Positions 1 through 6,634 of a stretch of DNA of 18,103 nucleotides are shown piece by piece; the stretch's first letter is position 1; every line of letters starts with the position of its first letter. This DNA is from Dehalococcoidia bacterium. Its GTDB lineage: Bacteria; Chloroflexota; Dehalococcoidia; SZUA-161. The translations under genes and the position numbers were made by a program. The stretch covers positions 1-18,103 of the forward strand of contig JACUUS010000024.1 in NCBI GenBank assembly GCA_014859215.1. Reading direction: 5' to 3'. The notes below the pieces were generated by a model that was not told where the DNA came from, searched no databases, and saw only the letters and a program-made list of their open reading frames with translations.

Positions 1-662
1 TCTCTAGCGGGAGCATCTGAACCGTTAGGGACAACCGTAGCGACCTTGTCCAGGCCCACAGCTACAGCATCATCCAGCGTTGCGTCGTTTACCACCGGCC
101 CTCCTCTTACCACGAAGTAGACATCGGTTTTCCTCGCCCGCTGGAGCTCCTCAATGAGCAGGCGATCGAAGACTATTTCACCCGCGTTATCGCCGAGGTA
201 CAGTATCTGCCGCGAGCTACTGAGGCTGCTCCGCAGTTTCTCGTAGTCGTTAATGCACAACGGGGATGACAGCGAGCTTTCTACGAGGTAACTTACGTCC
301 ACCTGCTCGAAATTCGGCCCCAAGTCAATTGAGTTACCGCCGATGGCCAGCTTACAGGCGGTCAGCAGCGGGTCTGGTGAATCGGCTATCAGCCTTTTCA
401 GATGCGGGTAGAGCGCCAGGACCGCTTCATTGGCCTCAGCCTTGGCCTTACGGTAAGGGTCGTGATTGCCCGTGATTTGGTCGACCAGGCGGTAGATGTG
501 CTGGGCCATCTCCGGCGGCTTCAAGCCGGGAGGGAGATCAGGCATCATCGCGGCTGTGGCGTTCAGCACGTCGCGTTGAATAGCCTCGTCATCAGTCGCT
601 GCCCTTGCGGCCTTGAGAGCCTGGTTCATCAGGCACGGCAGACAATCAAGATAGATTTTCAT
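1..662 (-). CDS. DUF89 / ARMT1-like phosphatase family protein (3' end missing)
   Basis: The reading frame starts at ATG 662-660 and stays open to base 1, so about 220 residues are visible and the C-terminus lies outside the window. The N-terminus has a CxxC pair (C7, C10 in DCLPCLM), and a GDNAGE motif sits near residues 157-162 (D158, N159). Both are typical of the short prokaryotic DUF89 subfamily, whose members are metal-dependent and are thought to act as damage-control phosphatases on sugar or metabolite phosphates. Family members are usually about 280-300 residues, so roughly 60-80 are lost. It lies 18 bases downstream of the ferredoxin gene and is probably the last visible gene of the metallocluster operon. 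The family call is strong; the substrate is unknown. Confidence 0.85.
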   Translation of the reverse strand, partial: MKIYLDCLPCLMNQALKAARAATDDEAIQRDVLNATAAMMPDLPPGLKPPEMAQHIYRLVDQITGNHDPYRKAKAEANEAVLALYPHLKRLIADSPDPLLTACKLAIGGNSIDLGPNFEQVDVSYLVESSLSSPLCINDYEKLRSSLSSSRQILYLGDNAGEIVFDRLLIEELQRARKTDVYFVVRGGPVVNDATLDDAVAVGLDKVATVVPNGSDAPAR

Positions 663-680
663 GTCTCATCCTTTTCGGGA

Positions 681-953
681 TTATGATTGCTCCAACCTCA
701 GCCTGTCAATTCTGGCGATAACATCTCCTGTCCTCTCCTTCAGTCCGTTAATAGCAGACCGCAATTCACGCTCTGATAAGGGCGCTGCATATACAATTGC
801 GTCTTGCGGACACACATCCTGACAAATGCGGCACTGATCACACCGGTGCTGGTCTATTCGAGCTGTTGTCGAGATAATCGAAATGGCCCCCCTCGGACAG
901 CTTTGCACACAGAGTCCGCAGCCAAAGCACGAGTCCTCTCTTACTCTCAGCAT
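681..953 (-). CDS. 2[4Fe-4S] ferredoxin
   Basis: This 90-residue protein carries two clear CxxCxxCxxxCP motifs, one at C9-C19 (CFGCGLCVQSCP) and one near C38-C48 (CDQCRICQDVCP), so it should bind two [4Fe-4S] clusters and carry electrons in the cytoplasm. After the second motif there is an extra C-terminal helical stretch of about 35 charged residues that minimal clostridial ferredoxins lack; it may dock a partner. Start is ATG 953-951, just after the stop of the methyltransferase gene (958), with an AGGA just upstream. Sitting in a metallocluster locus, it is a reasonable electron donor for the radical SAM enzyme or for cluster assembly; that pairing is inference. Confidence 0.9.
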   Translation of the reverse strand: MLRVREDSCFGCGLCVQSCPRGAISIISTTARIDQHRCDQCRICQDVCPQDAIVYAAPLSERELRSAINGLKERTGDVIARIDRLRLEQS

Positions 954-957
954 CGTC

Positions 958-1635
958 CTAATCTCCCGGCGTCTTCTTGCCGCCCATTACTATGGTGAAC
1001 CCGGCATCGGAGAAGTATCCCTCTGCGAAACCTTCAGCGGAACGCACCGCTCCCGGCCTCTGAAAAAGCGTTGAAACAGTCCTCTCGATTGTGAAACCTG
1101 CTCGAGCTACGAGTTTGACCACCTCGTCATAGCTATGGAAGGTGGCATACTTGTAGAAACGGTGCCCCTCTGCCTTCTTCACCTGATAGAACTTCCCCCA
1201 CGGACTCTCCTTTAGCACAAGGCCAAGCACCAATTTACCGCCCGGCATAAGGATGCGGCCGGCCTCCTTCAGAACTCGAAGCGGTGAATTGAGGAAACAC
1301 AGAGTTAGGATCAGGAAGACCGTACCGAACGAGTCTTTCTCAAATATCTTCTGTTCTCCTCTTCCTCGGAAGGTTGTAACTCCTCGATGCTTTGCCATAG
1401 CAACAAGCTTGACCGATGGATCAACCCCCGTCTCTATCCCCAGGGCCTGGGCAAAACGGCCGCTACCGACACCTATCTCAAGCCACGGTCTTGGGAGAGA
1501 ATTCAGCAGTGGTTTGAATGCCTGGACCTCAACAAAGAATATGAGGCTTCCCTCTTCGTCAAACCAGGCGTCATATTCCAGGCCCAGGTCATCGAAGGGG
1601 GAACTGCGACTGTAGTTTCTTTTAATTCTTGGCAC
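958..1635 (-). CDS. class I SAM-dependent methyltransferase
   Basis: The protein has 225 residues. The SAM-binding motif I is visible at residues 51-61 (WLEIGVGSGRF), followed by an acidic loop after strand 2 (GVDPS, about residue 70) and a post-motif region (ILMPGGKLVLGLV) typical of Methyltransf_11-type enzymes. The substrate cannot be read from sequence. The start is GTG 1635-1633 with AGGA about 7 bases upstream. About 165 bases separate it from the thioredoxin-like gene, a larger gap than most in this locus, and a competing frame (1503-1775) crosses its start. Methyltransferases of this kind are often carried in anaerobic redox or metal clusters, including arsenic and small-molecule types, but no specific role is supported here. 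Confidence 0.85.
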   Translation of the reverse strand: MPRIKRNYSRSSPFDDLGLEYDAWFDEEGSLIFFVEVQAFKPLLNSLPRPWLEIGVGSGRFAQALGIETGVDPSVKLVAMAKHRGVTTFRGRGEQKIFEKDSFGTVFLILTLCFLNSPLRVLKEAGRILMPGGKLVLGLVLKESPWGKFYQVKKAEGHRFYKYATFHSYDEVVKLVARAGFTIERTVSTLFQRPGAVRSAEGFAEGYFSDAGFTIVMGGKKTPGD

Positions 1636-1800
1636 TGACTGTCCTGTTTCTCGTTCTGAGCTTCGTCAGGAGAGCCCCTTGACTTTACGGTATCGTGCGG
1701 CAAGTCCCGGAAATCTTCGTCCGGATCTAAACTATGTTCTTCTTGGACCTTATCAGCGAACACCCCCACTCTCATTTGTTTCTCAAAGCGGGGGGCTCCA

Positions 1801-2130
1801 TCATGTACCTTCGACAGTGCACTTGTTCAACAACGCCCTCAGCGCACCCCGCCTTTGAAAACCTATTAGTCTTTTCACTGGACGGCAACCCTGAAAGACT
1901 ATCAGGGTCGGCACAGCGGTTATGCGATATCTCTCCGCCGTATCAGGGCTCTTCTGTATGTCTATCTTCACAAACCTGACTCTGCCAGTATAGTCGCTGC
2001 GAATTTCTTCAGCGATAAGGCAGGCTGGATAGCATGACTGGCATGTCCGGGTGGCGAAGCACGCGAATACTGGTAGTTCGCAGTTGAGTACTTCCTTGTC
2101 AAAATCCTGGTCGGTAATCTCAGTCATCAT
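1801..2130 (-). CDS. thioredoxin-like protein with CQSC active site
   Basis: This 109-residue protein has a thioredoxin fold: a VFACFATRTCQSC segment where thioredoxins have the redox helix, a VRFVKIDIQ strand with the usual central DIQ, and a conserved cis-Pro site (AVPT). The canonical WCGPC is replaced by TCQSC, with a further Cys four residues on (CYPAC), so the redox potential and perhaps the partner differ from housekeeping thioredoxin. The start is ATG 2130-2128 (a second ATG follows at once) with a very strong GGAGGAGGG Shine-Dalgarno site 5-8 bases upstream. It could reduce disulfides or persulfides on cluster-assembly proteins encoded next to it (inference). Confidence 0.85.
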   Translation of the reverse strand: MMTEITDQDFDKEVLNCELPVFACFATRTCQSCYPACLIAEEIRSDYTGRVRFVKIDIQKSPDTAERYRITAVPTLIVFQGCRPVKRLIGFQRRGALRALLNKCTVEGT

Positions 2131-2185
2131 GTGCCCTCCTCCTAACTTGCCCTCTTTTCACTCTCAGCTACCGCCGGCCTCATTC

Positions 2186-2281
2186 TCAAAGGGCAAATCC
2201 AGCATGCTTCGGCGCCTCGCAAGAGCTGTTCCAAGTAAAGACGTTAGGCACGACATTCATGCCGTCGGACAGCCTCAGCAT
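2186..2281 (-). CDS. possible 31-residue micro-ORF
   Basis: This short frame starts at ATG 2281-2279, preceded directly by AGGAAGGAA, and ends at TGA 2186-2188. It fills part of a 206-base gap between the radical SAM gene and the thioredoxin-like gene. The encoded peptide (begins MLRLSDGMNVVPNVF) has one cysteine and matches nothing I recognise. A second frame in the same stretch could encode a 30-residue peptide but has no good ribosome site. It may be a real small protein or chance. Confidence 0.25.
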   Translation of the reverse strand: MLRLSDGMNVVPNVFTWNSSCEAPKHAGFAL

Positions 2282-2336
2282 TTCCTTCCTGCTATTCTGC
2301 CCATGACCAGTCGAGAACGCTGGAAGTCACAGGCTC

Positions 2337-3317
2337 CTATTGCCCTGGATCGGCCTGCTCGGGCCGTGGTCCGCGCCCCGCAAGCCTTCGCACATAGAAC
2401 TTCTTCCCCTGGTATTCCAGGGCCACAAGACGGCCGTTATCGATCAGATTCTCGATTACCCCCCAGTCCGCCCCCGCTTTTTCAAGGAGTCTTGCAGCAG
2501 CCTCTTCCCTGATGGGGTGTACCGCTGTAATAGCGAGCAGGTCCTCCTCGAGATCATCCGAGCACGCGAACTCGTTGCCTTCGTACTCGATCAGGTATTC
2601 TGCTCTGCCAAGTCTATCTGCAAATACCTGGTAAGCCGCATTGACAGCCCGCCGGCCTGCAGGTTTCACATGTTCCGCCGGCGGCCGGGTCGGGATGGCA
2701 ACATAAGCAGTGACCGGCTTTAAAAGGGTCAAGAAATCGGCTACTCTTTCTATCTCGCCGGTGTCATCGTTGATGTCTTGAATCATCATTGTCTCTGTCG
2801 TGAGTTCACCCCCAAATTCGGCGGCGAATTTGAATATTCCTTGCAGGACAGTAGTAAGTCGAAGCGATTCATGCGGCCTGTTGATTCTGTGCCAGGTTTG
2901 TTCGCTGACCGCATCTACCTTCAATGACACCCAGTCAGCCTTCAGCAGGTTCTGCCTTACATCGCTGTGCCAGAGAAGAGATCCATTGGTTATGACTGCG
3001 ATCCTGACACCCAGTCCCTTCAGGGCGTCTATTTCTTTGCCAAGATTGATGTCGAGAGCAGGCTCCCCGTCCGCAACAAAGCTGACGTAGTCTACCTTCT
3101 CTCCTCTCGCTCCAGCCGCCTCGAGCCCGGTCCTCACCTTCTCCGCGATTATTTCAGTGCTATAGAACGGACCGGGTTGCGTCTCGGTCTGAAGCGTATT
3201 CCCCAGCTGGCAGTAGACGCAGGAGTAGCTGCATCTCTTGGGAGGGATATTGTTGATGCCCAGGCTGCGACCGAGTCGCCTGGACGGGACCGGTCCGTAA
3301 ACAATAGACTCAGCCAA
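2337..3317 (-). CDS. radical SAM enzyme, COG0731-like
   Basis: The CxxxCxxC motif that holds the radical SAM [4Fe-4S] cluster is plain (CSYSCVYCQLG, C45, C49 and C52 counted from the upstream GTG), preceded by the family signature YGPVPSRRLGRSLGINNIP. A DGEP motif follows. The last ~70 residues look like a winged-helix tail. The reaction is unknown. The start is uncertain: GTG 3365-3363 gives 342 residues but has only a G-run touching it, and overlaps the J-domain gene by 56 bases. TTG 3317-3315 gives 326 residues, has GGAGACAGG upstream, starts just before the family signature, and overlaps the previous stop by only 8 bases. I prefer the TTG. Both gene ends support coupling with the J-protein gene. 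Confidence 0.85.
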   Translation of the reverse strand: MAESIVYGPVPSRRLGRSLGINNIPPKRCSYSCVYCQLGNTLQTETQPGPFYSTEIIAEKVRTGLEAAGARGEKVDYVSFVADGEPALDINLGKEIDALKGLGVRIAVITNGSLLWHSDVRQNLLKADWVSLKVDAVSEQTWHRINRPHESLRLTTVLQGIFKFAAEFGGELTTETMMIQDINDDTGEIERVADFLTLLKPVTAYVAIPTRPPAEHVKPAGRRAVNAAYQVFADRLGRAEYLIEYEGNEFACSDDLEEDLLAITAVHPIREEAAARLLEKAGADWGVIENLIDNGRLVALEYQGKKFYVRRLAGRGPRPEQADPGQ

Positions 3318-3723
3318 TATCCTGTCTCCACTGTCGCCTGCAAGGCCGGCCCTGTCGGCGTTCACACCCCCACGACTTGCCCCAACCAGCCCTCTTTATG
3401 GCAAAGCCCAGACCGGCAAGGCTGCGGAGCATCTCCAGCAAGTCATCCGATCGCATGCGCTCATTGAACATATCGCTCACGGGCACCCCCGGGCGACAAC
3501 CTGGCAGTCCCGCCAGGCCGTCGTAGCGCCACCTCTTCTCAGCATCACCTAGAATCTCATAGGCTTCATTTATTTCCTTGAATCTAGCCTCAGCCTCCTG
3601 CGTATTCCCGGGGTTGCGGTCGGGGTGATATTCCAGAGCCAGGCGGCGGAAGGCCTTCCTGATATCTTCAGAAGAGGCTTCTCTGCTCACTCCAAGAACC
3701 CGGTAATAGTCTTTGAGGCTCAT
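3310..3723 (-). CDS. short J-domain (DnaJ-like) co-chaperone
   Basis: Of 137 residues the first 70 form a complete J domain (DYYRVLGVSREASSEDIRKAF, HPD at 33-35, then the FKEINEAYEILGD helix), the part that stimulates Hsp70 ATPase. No Gly/Phe linker zinc-finger or substrate domain of full DnaJ is present. The C-terminal ~65 residues are basic and of unclear fold. In Fe-S biogenesis a J protein (HscB) delivers the IscU scaffold to an Hsp70. Here a J protein sits directly after an IscU-like gene with a 10-base gap, so a similar role is attractive, but it lacks the HscB-type IscU-binding C-terminal helices as far as I can see. Confidence 0.85.
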   Translation of the reverse strand: MSLKDYYRVLGVSREASSEDIRKAFRRLALEYHPDRNPGNTQEAEARFKEINEAYEILGDAEKRWRYDGLAGLPGCRPGVPVSDMFNERMRSDDLLEMLRSLAGLGFAIKRAGWGKSWGCERRQGRPCRRQWRQDIG

Positions 3724-3733
3724 ATCCCGTCCC

Positions 3734-4183
3734 CTACTGTCTGCGGTATGCTTTCTGCCAGGGGTGCTCCTTCATTGCCAAACAGTCCTTTATGGCTGCC
3801 TTGAGAGTATTAGCCGCCAGAAGCGCGCAGTGCTCGCTTTCCTGGGGCAACCCGCCAAGGGCATTAAGAACGTCCTGCCGGCTTATCATGTGAGCTTTGC
3901 TGATAGTCGTCCCCTTCGCCATTTCTGTGACCATGCTGCCGGAGGCAATGCTCGTACCGCAGCCGTCGGTCATAAAGCCTGCCTCGACTATGGTATCGAC
4001 CTTAACCCTGAGCCATATCTCCATGGTGTCACCGCAGGGGCCTGTTACCCTGGCAAACCCGTCGGCATCCTGCAAAGCGCCGACATTTCTCGGGTTCATG
4101 GCATGGTCAATAACTGTCTCAGAATATATCCTGCGGGCATCTGCCAGAACCAGCTCCTGGAGCTCTTCAAATTCAGCAGACAC
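3734..4183 (-). CDS. IscU/NifU-type Fe-S cluster scaffold
   Basis: This 149-residue protein has the three cluster-ligand cysteines and the cluster-release aspartate of the IscU/NifU N-terminal family: GPCGD (C50, D52), DGCGTS (C75) and EHCALLA (C119). The helix YSETVIDHAMNPRNVG near residues 20-35 is also a family hallmark. No C-terminal Nfu domain or [2Fe-2S] domain of full NifU is present. Start is GTG 4183-4181 with AGGAGG nine bases upstream. No cysteine desulfurase (IscS/NifS/SufS) is encoded in the window, so sulfur must come from elsewhere. It is flanked by the Mrp ATPase and a J protein, which fits a scaffold-to-carrier chain. Confidence 0.93.
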   Translation of the reverse strand: MSAEFEELQELVLADARRIYSETVIDHAMNPRNVGALQDADGFARVTGPCGDTMEIWLRVKVDTIVEAGFMTDGCGTSIASGSMVTEMAKGTTISKAHMISRQDVLNALGGLPQESEHCALLAANTLKAAIKDCLAMKEHPWQKAYRRQ

Positions 4184-4210
4184 TCTTTGTGGCCTCCTGC
4201 TTGTTTGATT

Positions 4211-5206
4211 TCAGCCGGACAGCTCTTGTATAAGAGAGTGAGTGAGTCCGGTCACTATTTCACTATCGTAGCGCTCGATGTTGCCCTCATCGCAGAGCTT
4301 GGCCAGTTCCGGGTCTATGGGCAGAACACCGAGCAACGGCGCATTGACGGCACGGGCCATCTGTTCTCCCCGGCTCTTGCCGAAGATTTCGATCCTTTTG
4401 TCTATTTCAGGCACATACAGATAGCTCATATTCTCTACGACGCCCAGAACGCGCTTCTCCATTTTCCGGGCCATGTTCACCGCCTTGCGAACAATCATCT
4501 CGACCAGGTCCTGAGGAGTGAACACGACGATCACTCCGGAAATAGGAAAGGACTGCATTAGAGTGAGCGGCGCGTCGGCAGTCCCGGGGGGCAGGTCAAC
4601 AATCAGATAGTCGAGCCTACCCCAGAGGACGTCTTCGCCAAACTGCTTGATGGTATTCCCGATCAAAGGGCCGCGCCAGATAACAGCATCGTCCTCGCTC
4701 GGCAGAAGAAGGTTAATCGACATCACCTCAATGCCCGATTTTGACAGGACGGGCAGTATTCCGTTTTCATCCCCGCTCGGGTGTTCGTTCAGGCCGAACA
4801 TCTTGGGTATGCTCGGGCCGGTGATGTCGGCATCGAGAATACCCACGTCATAGCCTGCACGTGTGAGCGCTACGGCAAGCAGGCCTGATACGAGAGATTT
4901 GCCGACTCCTCCCTTGCCGCTCATCACCGCCAGTATGTGGTCGATGCTGTTCAAGTCCTTTGCTTTGAAGTCAGTATACTCGACTTTCACTTCGCTGACT
5001 TCAGGCAGGTTCTTAACCGATTGCTCGACTTTGGTTTTGATCCAGTCCTGTGCCCCCGGAATCAGCGCGGTCGACGCCAGGCTTATATCAACTTTCCTGT
5101 TGGAAGTGGTAATCTCGCGCACCAGATTCATGCGTACTATGCTGCGTTTGACGGCGGGAACCAGCACCTCTTCGAGACTTTCCATTATCTGGTCCTTCGT
5201 TGCCAT
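4211..5206 (-). CDS. mrp: Mrp/ApbC-family Fe-S carrier ATPase
   Basis: The protein has 331 residues. An N-terminal MIP18/DUF59-type domain (about 1-80) is followed by a SIMIBI-class P-loop ATPase with the deviant Walker A at 97-104 (GKGGVGKS), LDADITGPS at 124-132 and DLPPGTAD at 204-211. Proteins of this family bind and transfer [4Fe-4S] clusters, usually through a CPxC motif at the dimer interface. Here the matching stretch reads SYLYVPEIDKRIEIFG, so both cysteines are replaced (V265 and I268). If correct, it cannot hold the usual bridging cluster. Start ATG 5206-5204 follows a GAGGAGAGGGG ribosome site. The neighbours are a methyltransferase upstream and the IscU scaffold downstream. Confidence 0.92.
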   Translation of the reverse strand: MATKDQIMESLEEVLVPAVKRSIVRMNLVREITTSNRKVDISLASTALIPGAQDWIKTKVEQSVKNLPEVSEVKVEYTDFKAKDLNSIDHILAVMSGKGGVGKSLVSGLLAVALTRAGYDVGILDADITGPSIPKMFGLNEHPSGDENGILPVLSKSGIEVMSINLLLPSEDDAVIWRGPLIGNTIKQFGEDVLWGRLDYLIVDLPPGTADAPLTLMQSFPISGVIVVFTPQDLVEMIVRKAVNMARKMEKRVLGVVENMSYLYVPEIDKRIEIFGKSRGEQMARAVNAPLLGVLPIDPELAKLCDEGNIERYDSEIVTGLTHSLIQELSG

Positions 5207-5238
5207 GTATCCCCTCTCCTCAACTATTCTGATGAACT

Positions 5239-5796
5239 TTACTCATTATTGGTCTTCTTAGAGAAACTGGAGGTCTGCCTCCCCATGATTGACGACGTGA
5301 ACAGTCCTGTTTCTGTTATCCGCGATTCTATTTCGGCTTTCTTCATGTGATGGTCCCTGACCGACAGGATGCCTTCCGGCCTTAAGATTCTATGCAGGTC
5401 CACAAGCACCTCGCTGACATTGCGCAAATGGTGGAGAATATCGTATAGAAGGACTATATCCACGCTGGCAGGCGGCAAGCCCGGCTCCGAGGCAAAGATG
5501 GTGCAGACATTCGCCAGGCCTTTCTTCTTCGCCAGTTTCCGCACTTCTTGAATAGCGAGCGGATGAATATCCAGAGCGTAGACTTTGCCTGACGCGCCTA
5601 CAAGCTCAGCTAGAGGCACGATATAGCTTCCAGGGCCGCACCCGTAATCGAGGACCTGGTACCCTTCCTTGATGCCTACGTCGTCCAATACGAGCCTGCG
5701 AGGTCTGGCCAAATCGCGAACCTTGTACATTAGAGACATCAGTCTGAAGTCAAAGTCGGATTGATGCCTGGCTTCTTTCCTGTCTTGTGTTGACAC
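5239..5796 (-). CDS. class I SAM-dependent methyltransferase
   Basis: The SAM-binding motif I (YQVLDYGCGPGSY) and the acidic residue after strand 2 (ALDIHPLA) are clear, with a DILHH segment and a LRPEGILSV strand typical of UbiE/Methyltransf_11 enzymes. I chose GTG 5796-5794 (185 residues) because GGAAGAGA lies 5-8 bases before it; an in-frame GTG at 5811 would add five residues but lacks a site. The substrate is unknown; the C-terminus ends soon after the last core strand, so the substrate-binding cap is small. It lies 32 bases upstream of mrp and about 100 bases after the NifX-like gene, a gap holding a 19-base hairpin. Confidence 0.85.
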   Translation of the reverse strand: MSTQDRKEARHQSDFDFRLMSLMYKVRDLARPRRLVLDDVGIKEGYQVLDYGCGPGSYIVPLAELVGASGKVYALDIHPLAIQEVRKLAKKKGLANVCTIFASEPGLPPASVDIVLLYDILHHLRNVSEVLVDLHRILRPEGILSVRDHHMKKAEIESRITETGLFTSSIMGRQTSSFSKKTNNE

Positions 5797-5857
5797 GCGA
5801 TCTCTTCCCACCTGGCTCGCTAGTCTCTATTGAGGCGGCCTGCTCTCTTGGTTCCGG

Positions 5858-5876
5858 AGCCCGGCCTTACCGGGCT
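5858..5876 (-). other. hairpin between NifX-like and methyltransferase genes
   Basis: A perfect 7-base inverted repeat (AGCCCGG / CCGGGCT) flanks a 5-base loop. No T-run follows on the minus strand, so it is not a classic intrinsic terminator. It could slow transcription or protect an mRNA end after processing; it may also be chance. Confidence 0.4.
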
Positions 5877-5912
5877 GGCTGCGCCCTGGTTCCTCTCCCG
5901 GATGAGTCATCC

Positions 5913-6251
5913 TCAGTGGTCACAGATGTTGCCACCGATGGCAAGTTGGCCGTTGAGATGGTTTAGAACCGCTTTCTCCGGGTCGCTTTCCAGTACGCCG
6001 GTGATCACCCCGATACGATTCTGTTGGAAAAGGTCCTGCGCCCGCGATCCCATGCCCCCGGCGATTACAAAGGATACGCCTTGCTGTGCCAGCCATTCCG
6101 GTAAGAGACCAGGCTGGTGGCCGGGCGTCGGCAGCAGCTCCTTCTTTAAAATACTTCTCGTTTGTTCGTCAACATCAATCAGGGCAAAATGCTCACAGTG
6201 GCCGAAGTGAGGCGAGACCATATTCCCGCTTACGGGTATTGCATATCTCAT
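5913..6251 (-). CDS. NifX/NafY-type dinitrogenase cofactor-binding protein
   Basis: This small single-domain protein (112 residues from ATG 6251; 113 if the GTG just before is used) has the family's marks: an N-terminal YAIPVSG strand, SPHFGHCEHF (one Cys), GGMGSRAQDLF followed by NRIGVITG, and a terminal GGNICDH. This ribonuclease-H-like fold binds Fe-Mo cofactor precursors in nitrogen fixers, and a Mo-Cu sulfide cluster in the Desulfovibrio orange protein. No nitrogenase genes are present, so a non-nitrogenase metal-sulfur cluster is more likely. A GGAGG site lies 5 bases before the GTG and 8 before the ATG. It follows a 200-base gap after the FmdB-like gene and may have its own transcript. 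Confidence 0.9.
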   Translation of the reverse strand: MRYAIPVSGNMVSPHFGHCEHFALIDVDEQTRSILKKELLPTPGHQPGLLPEWLAQQGVSFVIAGGMGSRAQDLFQQNRIGVITGVLESDPEKAVLNHLNGQLAIGGNICDH

Positions 6252-6254
6252 CAC

Positions 6255-6454
6255 AGAATCCTCCGTCTTCTGAACTTCGAGTTAGAATCCTGGTCACCCG
6301 CTCTCATCGACTTCCAGTCGGGCCAGGAAGCTGCTGCTCTCTGACTTCAAGGAGTAGCTTTCTCCTCTCTCCATAAGACCTGAACAGGTGGTTCCTTCCT
6401 CAGCTTGTTTGGGACTTCCTTCACGTGAGACCGCCCGCCTCACCGGGTGGTGCT
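6255..6454. other. 200-base gap without a convincing gene
   Basis: Only short, poorly supported frames occur here, among them a 25-codon GTG frame and a 26-codon ATG frame on the minus strand. I see no clear promoter or terminator. It divides the ATPase/FmdB block from the second NifX-like block. Confidence 0.5.
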
Positions 6455-6628
6455 TCAGGTGGGGCTGCTCGGAGCACAGGCGCCTCGGGAACCAAAGGTT
6501 GAGAAAATGCGGCGTGGACCGGGTGTCGCGCACCTGGGACATCTTACTTCCTGATCCTTGCCGCTCATGCTCCGCCGCTCCTCAAAGTGCTCACCGCATT
6601 TCAGACATTCGTATTCATAGATTGGCAT
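6455..6628 (-). CDS. FmdB-type zinc ribbon protein
   Basis: A 57-residue frame opens with MPIYEYECLKCGEHFEER, the hallmark start of the FmdB/CxxC zinc-ribbon family, with zinc ligands C8, C11, C30 and C33. The family is named from a gene beside formylmethanofuran dehydrogenase and is often called a putative regulator, but its function is not established. ATG 6628-6626 is preceded by AGAGGTG. It starts 6 bases after the stop of the MinD/ferredoxin ATPase, so the two are co-transcribed. The tail (RGACAPSSPT) is short and unstructured. Its size makes it easy to miss. Confidence 0.88.
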   Translation of the reverse strand: MPIYEYECLKCGEHFEERRSMSGKDQEVRCPRCATPGPRRIFSTFGSRGACAPSSPT

Positions 6629-6634
6629 CGGTGA

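Noticed and set aside
1503..1775. A 90-codon minus-strand frame crossing the start of the first methyltransferase
   Set aside because: Its second half lies in the wrong frame inside a clear methyltransferase and reads as low-quality sequence. Only the first ~45 acidic codons look possible, and there is no good ribosome site.
3713..4561. A 282-codon plus-strand frame opposite the IscU and mrp genes
   Set aside because: It is antisense to two well-supported genes, spans their boundary, and shows no domain.
5858..5876. Intrinsic terminator after the NifX-like gene
   Set aside because: The hairpin is good but no T-run follows on the minus strand, so it is listed only as a hairpin.
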